Numbered from the stretch's first letter, positions 12,182 to 23,973 are shown. The stretch: 64,000 bases of DNA from Lonicera japonica (GCA_021464415.1 CM038470.1:33784099-33848098), one strand, 5' to 3'. Notes: a model not told the origin generated them from the sequence alone. Numbers and translations: made by a program.

Positions 12182-13284
12182 ATGATGATTGCGGATCTAC
12201 CAAAAGATGTGGTTGAAGAGTTTCTATCCATGTTGCCGGTGAAATCGTTGCTGAGGTGTAGGTGTGTTTGTAAAGCATGGCGTGCAACGATAGATGATCC
12301 TAGTTTCATTGCCAAGCACTTCAATCGCGCCACCTTCAACAAAAACGAATGCCTCCTCGTTAAACGTTTCGTCAAACAACATAGCAAGAACGTTTTGTCT
12401 TTCGTTTCCAAAGAAACACTTGATGTTGTATCAACAGACATAGATGTACCTTTTTTCCAACATCGTATCAACATATACGGATGTTTGGTCCTTGGAATGG
12501 CATTATTTGTCTTGTTCATAATGGTGACATTGTTTTATGTAACCCTGCTACAAGAGAATTCAAGACACTTCCTCCTCTCTTCGATGACTATTTTCCAGGT
12601 TTGATGCAAAGAGAATTGGGTCTTGGATTTGGATTCGATGAAAAAAACAATAACTACAAGGTTGTTAGGATCATTAACATCTATTATCATACTCCCTCTG
12701 GTGGTCGTGGCCATACCGTAAAAGCTGAAATATTCAACTTAAGTAATAATTCGTGGAGAAAGCTTGATGCTAGTTTGCCAAGAGTTCAGTTTGAATTTTG
12801 TTTAGAGCTGCTCTTTAATGGAGTGTTTCATTGGTATGCACAAAACTACTGTGATAATAGTGCATACAAGTCGATCCTTTCTTTCCACATGAGCACGGAG
12901 GTGTTTAAAGAAATACATTTCCCTGGTACTTGCTATAGGAATAAGAGGAGTCGTCTTGCCGTCCTAAATAATGAATCTTTTGCCCTGATTCTTTTTGAGG
13001 ATTATAATCAGGCACCCAAAAACTTTGAGATATGGGTGATGAAGGAATATGGCGTCAAAGAGTCTTGGACTAAACAATTCACTGTTGGTCCTCTTTTGGG
13101 TATCCATTCACCATTGTCATTTGCCCAGCACAACGAGCTCCTTTTGCAGCGAGACAACGGACAACTAGTTTCTTGTGACCTCGACGCCAACAAAATTAGG
13201 GATATTGAAGTTCGTGGGGCACCAACAAGTTTGGGAGCGATTATGTACGTAGAGAGTTTAGTCTCAATGAAAATGGCAAGGTAG
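12182..13284 (+). pseudogene. F-box gene, S-locus-F-box (SLF)-like, with one frameshift
   Basis: F-box proteins link a substrate to the SCF ubiquitin ligase, and SLF proteins do this for S-RNases in pollen. The first frame (12182 to about 12480) has the F-box at residues 5-45 (ADLPKDVVEEFLSMLPVKSL, then RCRCVCKAWRATI). The second frame (12481-13284) supplies the F-box-associated domain: GPWNGIICL, NPATREFKTLPP, GFGFDEKNNNYKVVRI, WVMKEYGVKESWTK, and a terminus ending YVESLVSMKMAR. The frames join if one base was lost near 12470-12481. Together they give about 367 codons, near the usual 375-390 of SLF proteins. The match order and the MKEYGVKESW block look SLF-like. There is no intron. ATG 12182 and the next codon ATG 12185 are both possible starts. 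The break may be real decay or a single-base sequence error. Confidence 0.85.
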
Positions 13285-13489
13285 GTTGTGACATAGAGCA
13301 TACTTGCATAGCTTAGAGTTTGGATCGTAACACCTCTAATAGTCTTCTTATTACAATGCATATGAAGAGCACACTTGCACATTTTAAAATTTGGAATTAT
13401 CTGAGATAAGAGTCTGGTACTTAATTAAATTTATAAATGGAAATCGAGATATCTACCGCATCTTTGTGTGTCCTAATCAAAATCAATTT

Positions 13490-14630
13490 TACAAACCATG
13501 CATGTTAACGCTTTTTTTTTCAATTCCCTTAAATGGTTTTCAAATGTATCAAGTTTCCCATTCAATTTTTCTCTATCCTTGCCATGGTTGTGTTAGTTCA
13601 ATACTGTTCTAGGATTTTATTACTGAAATTTAAATTTATAAATATAGAGCAAATTAAATCCCTTAAATTATAGGGGTGGGAATCTGATCCGGTGGTTTTT
13701 AGATCATCCGCATCCAGTTCGATCCGATATTCCCTTCCAATCTCATTGGATCAAATCCAATTAACCATTAGATTGGATTGGTTTTATTGCAATCCAATTA
13801 AATATAAAGAAGAAAAAAGAGCCACTATGACAATTGACAAATAAATTTTCCAAATTAGTAAATACGACAAATAGAGAAAATATAACCAACAATAATGCTA
13901 CAACTTTGAGTTGAATTCTCACATGAGCCAGTTTACAGAATTCTCACCAACTCTGAGTTATTTCTCTACACCAAATTACTACGGTAAAGGGGAAAAAATT
14001 TAAAAATAAAAAAATACTACGGTTAAGGGGAAAATAATAAAAATAATTTTTTTTTCTCTCCTCAAATTGTTGGTATTTCTCTGTATCTCCCTTCCCAATT
14101 ACTCACATTGGCCATTATTTTACAACAACCAATTTGTTAGTATTACGACAACCAATTTAACACAACAATCAATTTGTTGGTATTTACAACAACAGAGGAT
14201 GATGAGAGGATGATGAGAAAACCTGTATTTACAACAACAGAGGATGATAAGAAAACCTCTGAATAGTTCTGAGCTCTTGACAACCGTTTCTGATTATTCT
14301 ATGTTAATTAATAAAAGTATAAAAATTAAGAATGAATCCAATCTCTCCAAGTTGGATTTGAAGACCCATTCTCTATGATATCAATCATGTTCAGAGGTTT
14401 CCAATTTCGATACCCTTCTCTTAGCAGTCAATCTCAAGACCTGTTTTCTATGATATCAATCATGTTCGGAACTCTCCAATTTCGATACCGTTGTATTAGC
14501 AGTTGTAAGTGTATATCATTCCTTTTGTGTTTTTACTTCTTGATGTGAAATCAATTTTGTGTTTTTTTTAAGATTAATAAATGCCCTAAAATTCTATAGG
14601 TTTCAAATCAAATCAAATCCCAAGTAGCTA
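13490..14630. repeat. Segmental duplicate of 15680-16510
   Basis: The order of shared pieces is the same in both copies: ttaaatggttttcaaatgtatcaag, ccggtggtttttagatcatcc, aaccaacaataatgc, ttctatgatatcaatcatgtt, ccttttgtgttttt and aaaattctataggttt. An internal near-tandem repeat of about 84 bp (ctatgatatcaatcatgttc) lies at 14370-14500. No gene was recognised. The unit lies directly 3' of the F-box gene and may be derived from its flank. Confidence 0.7.
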
Positions 14631-14689
14631 ATTAGAAATTTTATTATTATGATTCAAAGGTTTATTTTTTTAATAATTATTATGATTGA

Positions 14690-15010
14690 ATATTTGTGTC
14701 GTGGGACTGAATGAGGTTCCTACTTATTTGAAAAAGTTGATTAAGAATTGAATGAAGTTGCTACACATTCACCAAATCAGAACTTAAAAAAAAAATTCTT
14801 GAAAAATTAGCTAGTTAAGAAATTATAAAATATGCAATGCTTACTTTTAACCCAACTAAAAAAAATTCTGGATGCAATGCTTAGTTTTAACCCAAGCATT
14901 AAGAGATATATAACCAATTAATAGCAATTAAGAGGGATGTACCAATTAATAGCAATTAAGAGAGATGTGTCATAGCGAGAGATATAACCCAATTAATAGC
15001 AATTACGAGA
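14690..15010 (+). repeat. Fragment of the RNase upstream/leader region
   Basis: The sequence gatgcaatgcttagttttaacccaagcattaagagatat parallels the leader of RNase copy 1 (4111-4160). The preceding ggttcctac...caccaaatcagaactt parallels 3960-4060. It then falls into three copies of accaattaatagcaattaagag (about 14912, 14941 and 14984). No RNase coding sequence follows. Another fragment of the same upstream region is at 17060-17240, itself partly duplicated. Confidence 0.6.
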
Positions 15011-15039
15011 GATGCGTTATGCGGTTAGACTTTAACTTT

Positions 15040-15395
15040 ACAACAAGCCTTTTTATTATATATGAGAAAGCTTATAATTCTTCGATGGTGGTACAAATGA
15101 ATTCCTCATCTATTTATAGGCTTCCCCTCCTTAATGGATGGTGGAGATCTATTTTAATCTACGGTCTGGTTCAATTCTTTGGAATATTCTAGGATTCTAT
15201 ACAATTCCATATAAATCTATACAATTGTAGAATATTCTTTAAGTACAAAATATCTAAATATTCTACAGGCTTCCAGGGCACTCCATTCACTTGGCGTATT
15301 TCTGTAGGTTCTAGAACCTTTTGTAAGCCTCTAGGTTGATGGTTGGTGACATTCTCCCCCACCTAAGTTCGAGACACCCTTGTCGCACCTTCCTT
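15040..15395. other. Unassigned stretch, possibly retrotransposon-derived
   Basis: The stretch contains tgacattctcccccacctaa followed by a cgacacccttgtcg-like sequence. I have the impression of similar text in plant copia-type elements, but no termini or coding region support that. No gene was seen. Confidence 0.2.
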
Positions 15396-15398
15396 TTG

Positions 15399-15958
15399 AA
15401 TTTTACAAAACCATGCTTGTTAAGGCTTTTTTTTTTCTTTTCAATTACCTTAAATGGTTTTCAAATGTATCAAGTTTCCCATTCAATTTTTCCCTATCCT
15501 TGCCGTAGTTGTATTACTTCATTACTATTATTGGATTTTATTTGCCGGGGGGGGGGGGGGGGGGGAATCTAATCCGGTGGTTTTTAGATCATCCACATCC
15601 AATTCGATCCAATGTTGGTTTTAAAATTTTGCATCAAATCCGTTCTGACATGCCCTGCCAATCTAATTTGATCAATCTAATTTTACAAAACCATGCTTGT
15701 TAAGGCTTTTTTTTTCTTTTCAATTACCTTAAATGGTTTTCAAATGTATCAAGTTTCCCATTCAATTTTTCCCTATCCTTGCCCTAGTTGTATTACTTCA
15801 TTACTATTATTGGATTTTATTTGCCGGGGGGGGGGGGGGGGGGGGGGGAATCTAATCCGGTGGTTTTTAGATCATCCACATCCAATTCGATCCAATGTTG
15901 GTTTTAAAATTTTGCATCAAATCCGTTCTGACATGCCCTGCCAATCTAATTTGATCAA
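15399..15958. repeat. 280-bp tandem duplication with G19 and G23 tracts
   Basis: Two almost identical units start at 15399 and 15679. Each includes a homopolymer G tract (15547-15565, 19 G; 15826-15848, 23 G) placed before aatctaatccggtgg. The older relative near 13680 has only ggggtggg at this position, so the G tract expanded before or during the tandem duplication. Glycine-run frames here are artefacts of the tract. Confidence 0.92.
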
Positions 15959-16510
15959 GTCCAAAAGTAAAAAAAAAAGAAAAAAAAAGGAGCCAATATG
16001 GCAATTAGCAATCAAATTTTCCAATTTGAGAAATTGACAAAATAAAACCAACAATAATGCGATGCATTCTACTTGATTTCACACATGGTGATGACAAAAC
16101 CTCAAAACCCGTTCTCTATTATATCATTTATTTTTGGAGCTCTCCAATTTTGATACGGTTGTCTTTGATTTCGATTACATTCTCTGACTTCTACATCTTC
16201 AATCCTTATCACTACAATTCCGATCCATGAATAAAGGGAACTATGCCTGCGATTGATGTCGATATCGACAAAGATAAGTAAGAAATTAACAGCTCACCAT
16301 TGCAACATTTTCTAGCAGTTGTACGCAAGTATAAATCAAGCCTTTTGTGTTTTCACTTATCTTGCTTCAAATCAAAACCTTGTGGACAGTGGGACTTCAA
16401 TATTACTAATATTCATTGCTGTGAAATCAATTAGAATATAAATTCATATATCTATTTTTTTAATATTAATGAAAGCCCAAAAATTCTATAGGTTTTAAAC
16501 CAAATCCCAA
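15959..16510. repeat. Continuation of the segmental duplicate of 13800-14630
   Basis: After the 280-bp tandem unit the sequence continues collinearly with 13800-14630 (gagccaatatggcaatt, aaccaacaataatgc, ttctagcagttgtacgcaag, attctataggttt). No coding sequence was seen. Confidence 0.6.
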
Positions 16511-17607
16511 GATAATCCATGGATTATTCTTTACTTTTGACATCTGGGTTATTGAAGTTGAGTGATTATTCCTCAATATAGGTTATTTTTGGCCATTTAT
16601 ATATCTAAATTAAATGAGATTATTGCATTTGTTTGAACCATTATTGTACTTGTTTCCAGGGTTGGTTTATAAAGTCAACATAATTGTAATAAGGTAGATT
16701 GTTGCTTTGGGATATCTCGAATTAATAGTCCTATTTTTTTTAATGGAACCTCATTAATGTATCAACTTCGACTATTGAACATAGGTAATAATATTGACCA
16801 TTGGTTAGGTTGAAATCTACAAAACTATCTATGAAAATAAGTAGAACTTCTCCACAACAAGATTATATCCCGTGCTTTTAGTTGTACATTGTTTAAGTTA
16901 CAATTGCAAAACCTACAAAGCTGTTCTCTATGACTTTTTAATTTTCATTTTCAAAGCCTCTCTCTTTTATTAAAAGCAACAAAGAAACCCTCCTTGATCA
17001 CCCGGGTGAAATTTGAACCTTGAATCTCCCGAATCCGTGTACACGCTTTTATTACTATGCTATTTATTCACCAAACTATAACTTAAAAACTTTTTTTGAA
17101 ACGTTGCGAAAGAATTGAATGAAGTATTCTCCAAAATATAACTTAAAAACTTTTTTTGAAACGTTGCAAAGGAATTGAATAAAGTTCCTACGCATTAACC
17201 AAACTATAACTTCAAAAGTTTTCTTGAAAAGTTGGTTAACAGTAGAAGCGGGAAAAAAAAAGGTTTTCTACCTAACTTAATTAGCTGGGTACAAATTTAA
17301 TCCCCCCCCCCCCCTTTGTATGATCATGCTATTACTGGTACTAAAGCTATATATATAGTCTTTAATACATTTGTTTCAAGCCTTGATTATTAATAAAATG
17401 AATAGCCGTGTCAAACGCGCAATAGTTTAATATGTTGACTCTTGTGCATTCGTTTTAACCTTTAAAAATATATCTTTAATCTCAATTTTAATTTTTAATA
17501 TTTTATACGAACATTTTTTAAATTTAAATATAAGTATTCAGTGAAATGTGAATGTGGAATTGGGAGTGGACAGAGATAAAGAAATGGAGGAAGTACCACC
17601 ACCATAA
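16511..17607. other. Intergenic, with a duplicated 62-bp stretch and a C13 tract
   Basis: aacttaaaaactttttttgaaacgttgc... occurs twice in tandem at about 17075-17190 and is related to the RNase upstream block. A run of 13 C lies at 17302-17314. The end of the stretch (17545-17607) matches 33965-34028 up to ccaccaccat, where the CACTA remnant begins. No gene was seen. Confidence 0.55.
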
Positions 17608-18755
17608 GTAGCGAACTAATTTTTTATATTAAGGTTGAACAAGAGGCCGAAGAAATGCGACGATTCAAGGCCGAACAACAACGAGCAAATGAAGAACAAC
17701 GACGAAAGATGGAAGATATGGAAGCTCGACTCCGGCTACTTTTTGGAGGAAGTGCTTCCGGTGGAGAGAGTACTTCCCGCCAACAGCCATAAGTTAACTT
17801 TTTGGTTCATTTTGAGACTGTATATTTTGAATATTTTGAGACTTTAACAAATATTTAATTTTTTCCATCCCAAGTGCTTTGAGACTTTATGTATATGTTG
17901 ACAGTTTAATTAAATTTTGTGAATTGCATGATGTAGCTTTATGAATTGTAATTTTGTGAATTTTGGTGTTTTGAAATTAGTTGTTTGGGATTACAGGTTA
18001 TTCTTGGTATAAATTTTGATAACAGATATATAAAATGCAGCTTTTATTGCATGAGTAATTTTAATTCTAGCATTTTTGGAAAAAATGGTCTTTTACTTAG
18101 GAGACGTACATTGGTCTATGTACGTCGCCTAAGAAGGCCTTGCGTCCCATCTTAGAAGACGCACATTAGTCAATGTACGTTGCCTAAGTTTCCTGTTAGG
18201 AGACGTACATTGACCAATGTGTGTCTCCTAAGAAGGACATGTACCCCATCTTAGGAGACGCACATTGGTCAATGTACGTCTCTTAAGGGTATGACTTAAG
18301 AGACGTACATTCACCAATGTATGTTGCCTAAGTGACAAACTTAGGAGACGCACACTGACCAATGTGCGTCTCCTAAGTTGGTCACTTAGGAGACGTACAT
18401 TGATCAATGTTCGTCTCATAAGTGACCAACTTAGGAGACGCACATTGGTCAGTGTGCGTCTCCTAAGTTGGTCACTTAGGAGACGTTCATTATGTACGTT
18501 GCTTGAGAATTCACGTAGGAGACGTACATTATGTGCGTCGCTTAAGATATACTTAGGAGACGTACATTATGACGTCGCTTAAGAGATACTTAGGAGACGA
18601 ACCTATATTTCTACGTCGCCTAAGATCTTAGGAGACGCAAATTAGGCAACGGCTCTTACGAGACGGCTTGCTCGTCGCCTGACTCTTAGGAGACAAACAT
18701 AGTTATCTTAGGAGACGGACAATGTGCGTCGCCTAAGAGCTTGTTGGGCCTAGTG
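17608..18755 (+). mobile_element. CACTA transposon, right-end remnant with palindromic subterminal repeats
   Basis: The right end reads ...TTGTTGGGCCTAGTG, the inverted form of a CACTA terminus. Before it, 18085-18740 is a dense array of imperfect palindromes built on ttaggagacgtacatt and aatgtacgtcgcctaag, typical of CACTA subterminal repeats. The left boundary is a truncation at 17608, where the sequence leaves similarity to 34020. Just inside it lies the 3' end of a coiled-coil frame (17631-17792). Right of 18755 the flank resumes similarity to 43327 onward (gttatatcattaatataatt), which fixes the boundary. The left terminus and most of the element are missing. Confidence 0.8.
17631..17792 (+). 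pseudogene. C-terminal coiled-coil tail of a CACTA-encoded protein
   Basis: A 53-codon open frame reads KVEQEAEEMRRFKAEQQ, then RRKMEDMEARLRLLFGGS, and ends in SRQQP with stop 17790-17792. It is a charged heptad-like helix with a Gly/Ser tail. Such tails are common at the C-terminus of plant En/Spm-type (Ptta/transposase_24-like) proteins, and the position just before CACTA subterminal repeats fits. The rest of the protein is absent because the element is truncated on this side. A host coiled-coil fragment cannot be excluded. Confidence 0.5.
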
Positions 18756-19008
18756 GTTATATCATTAATATAATTTCTACTGAAAAAAAAATCTTTGGGG
18801 TGGGCTCCTTTGAATTTTAATATGATAATATATAATAGAGAAAGTGTTCATCAAAAAACTATATATTGCTTGTTCACATTATATTACAATAATAATAATA
18901 TTAAGCTAGGCCTGCTAACTCACATCTGATTTATCCTTTTCTAGTAGCTCAAACGGAAGGTCCTTCGTAAAAAAAAGCGAATCCACCAAATGTGAACACA
19001 TTACTTAC

Positions 19009-20660
19009 TGATAAACGCATAATATTGTCATGCATAAGCTCTTTCCCGGCGTCGCTTGACGCGTTTGTTGCTTTAATTCTGCCTAATTATCCTCTTATCT
19101 CAAGAGTAGTGTCTTAGCGAGTTTTGTATCTAACATCGTCCCGCTAGGTGTGCTTTTGTTGTGTTTCTATGTGTTTATAGGCATAGGATGCAATGGCGTT
19201 CGAAGAATTGATCAAGCGCTAGTCAAAAGCTCGCAAAATGCTGATCTGAGGAATTTCCCAGAAGCATGATCGATCATGGGTATACCATGATCGATCATGG
19301 TGCAAATTGGCCTTCAGAGCAGAGGACCCCATGATCGATCATGGCCTGGCGGGGACATTCACCAACTCCTGCTTTTAGCCTTATTTCGGGGGTTTTGGTT
19401 CCTAGATATTTCTTTTTGTTTATTTTATTAGTTTTTGTACTCCTTTAGCTATTGTTTTAGTCTAAAGGAGTGGATATAGATCATTATCTAGTTTTTACAC
19501 ATTTAGAAGTTCTAGAGAGAAGGAAGAGCTAAAGTTGTATTGTTCTTCATTTTTTCCTTGTAAGTGTTTTGATTTGTAAGAATGATTTCTTCTTCTATAA
19601 TATTTGTTTTTGCATCTATTATGGAGTAGTCTCTTACTAAGGTTACGGAGGTTGATTGCGATATGATTTTTGGTGATTAATGGCTCAATCCATATTTAAA
19701 GTTTGATAAATATTTGTGAATCTTCTTCTTCTTCATCATATCATCCATTCTTTCAAGCTTTCTAGGTATTTTCATGATAAGTTAAGACTTTATATGCCTT
19801 GTATATTTAGTTCTTGGTTGTTAATGATCATACAACATATTTATATGGTTCTAGAAAGCTTGTAGTCTTTTTCCCCCATTCATGGAGTTTTTGACCTTTT
19901 TGTAAGAATTATAAATAGTTCATAAAACTCCATAGATGGATTATAAATTTGTTAGCTTACCTTTGATTCATTTATTGATATATTGAGTGATTCTTACACT
20001 TTATGTTATACTTAGACTCTTTATTTTCTACCATGAGTGATAAATGATGAGATGACAAATTTATCCCATAAACCTCATTCCGTTTCATTGTTAGGATTCA
20101 CGTTCTAATTTTCATTCTTTAAATCATGAGATATCATACACTCCCTTTATGTTAAATCTTTTTATGATGAGTTTATCATATCTATCTCGGATTAGCTTCA
20201 TCGGGAATGGGTTGCCTTGCTTCACACCCGTAGCTAAGAGGTAGGAATGATAACCTCGTCTTTGGTGGAATGTCGTTTGTCTCTTTCTTGATATAGCTTC
20301 AATCCGGGAATGAGTCGCCTAGCGTCGCACCCTTTGCTATTGAGAGATACACCAACATTCCCCATATCTCGAGAAACCTTGTGTTGAAATCTTTGTATGA
20401 GCTAGTGATCACCGTCTCTTAAATCGTAACTAACCTCCACCTACCTTAGTGCTTTCTTATTAATTTTCACAAATGTTTTACATTTACGTTGTTCTACAAC
20501 AAATCCAACTCACACAAACTCTGAAAACCGTAAAATCCGTAATCCATTCCATTCCTTTTCACTTATTCCTGTGGTTCTACGCTCGGACTTCCGAGACTAT
20601 ATTACAACTTGACGTGCCTGCACTTGGGCTCTATCAAAGCGCGTTTATTTCCTTGCGTCA
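19009..20660 (+). repeat. 5' LTR of the Athila-type element
   Basis: The 5' LTR begins TGATAAACGC and ends CTTGCGTCA, giving the canonical TG...CA ends. It carries three copies of the 12-bp palindrome ATGATCGATCAT (19266-19277, 19287-19298, 19331-19342). The transcription start was not identified. Confidence 0.96.
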
Positions 20661-20666
20661 AGTTTT

Positions 20667-20683
20667 TGGCACCGTTGCCGGGG
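20667..20683 (+). other. Primer binding site complementary to tRNA-Asp
   Basis: TGGCaCCGTTGCCGGGG starts 6 bp after the 5' LTR. It is complementary to the 3' end of plant tRNA-Asp(GTC) (...CCCCGGCAACGGCGCCA) with one mismatch (a in place of G). A tRNA-Asp primer is common in Athila/Tat-type plant gypsy elements. Confidence 0.85.
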
Positions 20684-20826
20684 ATCAAGGCAAAAGGCGG
20701 ATCTCAGGTTTTGTATAAAACCTTTCTTTGTGAGTATCTCTCCATTTCATTAATTTATTTTTCTCCCTTATTCTTGTTTGATTTTGTAGATTTCCCAAGG
20801 AGCTATTCGAATCGTTTTCCAAGCCC

Positions 20827-21930
20827 ATGCAAGGGCGATTGTTCGTGGATATTCAAATTAGCCCTCCCACATCTCCAAGAATGGCAAACCAAGGAAGAGC
20901 AGCGGATCACAAAAGCGATAATGAAGGGGAAGGTACCAACAATGTTCCTCCTGTTAGGACCATGAGGGACTACCTTCAACCACCTCGCATAACTTCGAAT
21001 TCGTGCATTGTGCTTCTCGCTGGCCAAGCCGGAGCGTTCTCTTTCAAACCGGGCTTGCTTCAACATATCCCTTCTTTTCATGGTATGGAGTCGAAAAACC
21101 CATACTTGCATTTGAAAGACTTTGAAGAAGTCTGCTCCACATTTCGTGAGGCAAATGTTAACGAGGATGTCATGCGTTTAAAACTCTTCCCTTTCTCCCT
21201 TAAAGATAAAGGAAAAATTTGGCTAAATGCTCAAAGACTGCAATTAATTCGGTCTTGGCAAGAGCTTCAAGCGGAGTTTCTAAAAAAATTCTTTCCCGTT
21301 CATAGAACCAATGCTTCAAGAAGGGCGATATCCAATTTTTCGCCAAAAGACAACGAAACTTTCTATAAGTGTTGGGAAAGATACAAGGAACTTCTAATCG
21401 CATGCCCTCATCATGGTCACGAAACTTGGAGCCTTGTTAGTTTCTTTTATGAATCACTCACCCCTGATATGCGTACATTTGTTGAGACCATGTGTAATGG
21501 TCAATTCTTGAGTAAGAATCCCGATGAGGCTTTATTGTATTTTGATGAATTAGCGGAATGTGCTCAAAATTGGAACACCTATTCCGAAGAACCCAAAGCC
21601 AAAACTCAAGGAAGGGGTGGGTTGTACCAAGTGTCCAATGAGGATGACATGGGTGCGAGGTTATTCCAGTTGTCTAAGAAAGTAGAGGCAATGGAAGCAA
21701 GTAAGCTTAAGGAGGTCAACGTAGTATCTTCGAGTCAGTTGTGTGTCATTTGTGAAAATTCGAGACACACTACCGAGGATTGCCCTACCATTCCCGCTTT
21801 TCGGGAAGTCCTCAAAAATCCCGCCCAAGTCAATGCTTTACACCAGTACAACCAAAACCGAAACCAAAACAATCCCTATTCTCAAAGGTACAATGAGGGA
21901 TGGAAGAATCACCCCAATTTCAGTTGGTGA
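20827..21930 (+). CDS. gag: Gag polyprotein of the Athila-type element
   Basis: Gag is the structural capsid protein that packages the element RNA. The 367-codon frame is intact to TGA at 21928-21930. The capsid-like retrotransposon gag region covers roughly residues 65-260, with PGLLQHIPSFHG, HLKDFEEVCSTF, SWQELQAEFLKKFFP, RAISNFSPKDNETFYKCW and ACPHHGHETW. Residues 306-319 form a CCHC zinc knuckle, CVICENSRHTTEDC, in which the glycine usually preceding the histidine is arginine. The C-terminus is rich in Asn and Gln. An alternative start is Met at 20881. In the same frame, stops at 21928 and 21979 separate it from the following pro region, which was probably once one polyprotein. Confidence 0.9.
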   Translation: MQGRLFVDIQISPPTSPRMANQGRAADHKSDNEGEGTNNVPPVRTMRDYLQPPRITSNSCIVLLAGQAGAFSFKPGLLQHIPSFHGMESKNPYLHLKDFEEVCSTFREANVNEDVMRLKLFPFSLKDKGKIWLNAQRLQLIRSWQELQAEFLKKFFPVHRTNASRRAISNFSPKDNETFYKCWERYKELLIACPHHGHETWSLVSFFYESLTPDMRTFVETMCNGQFLSKNPDEALLYFDELAECAQNWNTYSEEPKAKTQGRGGLYQVSNEDDMGARLFQLSKKVEAMEASKLKEVNVVSSSQLCVICENSRHTTEDCPTIPAFREVLKNPAQVNALHQYNQNRNQNNPYSQRYNEGWKNHPNFSW

Positions 21931-23973
21931 GAAAATCAAAGTCAGAACCACAACCAATATCATCAAAACCAAAGGCAATAACAACAACCTCAAAACTCTT
22001 TTGTTCCACCTCAAAATCAAAATCCAAACCAAAACTTGAAAGCTTTGTTGAGATCATTTGTGGACAAAACGGATCGTGATGTGGGTGAGTTAAAAACTCA
22101 AATGTCTAAACTCACCACCGCCCTAGCTACCCAAGAGAAGGGAAAATTCCCCTCTCAACCTTTAGTTAACCCTAGAGGTCAAGTTCAAGTTATAGAGGGA
22201 GGAGAGTCTAGCACCAAGTTAGAAGAACTCAAATCTATCACAATCTTAAGGAGTGGGAAGGAGGTAGACAAAACTATTGTTCCTAAAACCCCCAAGGTGG
22301 CGGACATAGTTGAGGCCACGAAAGTTGAGGAGGTTGTGAGCGAAGAAAAGAAGAGAGAGGAAGAGAAACAAGGAAAATAGGATCTCGGAAAAATCAAAAA
22401 TGGAATCAAAGTTCCATTTCCAGAGAGATTGAACCAACCGTCCAAATCTAATACCGAGATTTTGGATGTTTTTAGGCAAGTGAAAATCAACATTCCATTG
22501 CTTGACGCGGTCAAGCAAATACCTTCGTACGCTAAGTTCCTCAAGGACTTATGTACTACCAAACGAAGGTTGAATGTCAAGAAAAAGGCCTTTATGGCGG
22601 AGCAAGTGAGCTCCATCATGCAAGGCACGAGAGCCCCCAAGTTCAAAGACCCCGGGTGACCCACAATTTCGTGTGCCATAGGAAATTGTAGGATAAAGAA
22701 CGCATTATTAGATTTGGGAGCAAGTGTTAATGTGCTCCTATATTCGGTTTATCAACAATTGGGGCTGGGTGAGTTAAAACCCACGAGAGTCACGATTCAA
22801 TTAGCGGACCGATCCGTTAAAATTCCAAGAGGGATAGTCGAGGATGTACTTGTCCAAGTTGACAAGTTTTATTTTTCGGTTGATTTCATCATCCTCGACA
22901 TGCAACCAGTGTTGAATCCCGCTAACGAGATTCCGGTTATCCTCGGACGACTATTTCTTGCCACTTCTAATGCTATAATAAATTGCAAGAACAGAATCGT
23001 GAAGTTAACTTTTGGAAACATGACTCTCGAGCTAAACGTGTTCTCTTTGAGTAATAAAAAAGATGATGATGATGAAGAGGAAAACGAACACGTGAACATG
23101 ATAGAGTCATGTATCTAAGACCACTTTGTGGCAAACTTCGAATCGGAGTCAACGGAAGGTTATCTAACCACTTCCAATGAACCCGAGGATTGTATGCAAG
23201 TGTTCTATTTGTCTGACAAACAGGTCTCGGAGAAAGAGGAAAACACATCATCGTCCACCAAAAAGCTTGAAGGACAAATGGATCTCAAACTATTGCCTAG
23301 CAATTTGAAGTATGCCTTCTTAGGAGCTTCAGACACTTACCCCGTCATCATCTCGTCCGAACTTTCGGATGACCAAGAAGGAAGGTTAGTTCATTTGCTT
23401 GGTAAATATAAAAAAGCTTTTGGTTGGACTCTTGCCGACCTCCAAGGAATAAGCCCTTTGATTTGTACACATAAAATTCACTTGGAGGATGGGGCAAAAA
23501 CATCGAGACAATTTCAACGCCGGTTGAATCCTAACATGCAAGAAGTGGTTAGGAACGAGGTGTTGAAATTGTTGGATGCAAAGATCATCTATCCAATCTC
23601 GGATAGTAAATGGGTTAGTCCAACTCAAGTGGTACCGAAAAAATCGGGTCTTACGGTAGTAAAGAATGAATCAAACGAGTTGATTCCACAAAGAGTCACC
23701 ACCGGGTGGCGAATGTGTATTGACTACCGTAAACTTAATGAGGCAACTCGTAAAGATCATTTTCCACTCCCCTTTTTGGATCAAACTCTAAAAAGGGTAG
23801 CGGGCCATGAATATTACTCGTTCCTCGATGGTTTTTCCGGGTACAATCAGATTGAGATTGACCTAGATGACAAGAAAAGACCACCTTTACATGTCCTTTT
23901 GGTACCTTCGCCTATCGAAGAATGCCCTTTGGTCTATGTAATGCACCGGCCACTTTCCAACGGTGTATGCTAA
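21931..23973 (+). pseudogene. Protease and N-terminal reverse transcriptase of the Athila-type element, broken
   Basis: This is the continuation of the gag frame, interrupted by in-frame stops at 21979-21981 (TAA), 22378-22380 (TAG), 22657-22659 (TGA, inside DPG*PTISC) and 23116-23118 (TAA). The aspartic protease region has its active site as DLGAS (Asp codon at 22711) and a later ILGRLFLAT, where most relatives have Pro after Arg. From 23128 the frame is open through the RT N-terminus: SKWVSPTQVVPKKSG, WRMCIDYRKLNEATRKDHFP and FSGYNQIEI. A one-base deletion near 23870 then moves the true frame to that of the next entry. The element therefore cannot make its own polyprotein without suppression or repair. 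Confidence 0.9.

Noticed and set aside
15336..16037. Frames with GGGGGGG tracts and repeated FQMYQVSHSIF peptides
   Set aside because: They follow from the 280-bp tandem duplication and its G homopolymers; the older relative at 13490 is not open in the same way.
18228..18582. Overlapping open frames on both strands with RLLSWSLRRRTL-type protein repeats
   Set aside because: They are translations of the CACTA subterminal palindrome array; the repeat unit, not coding, keeps them open on both strands.
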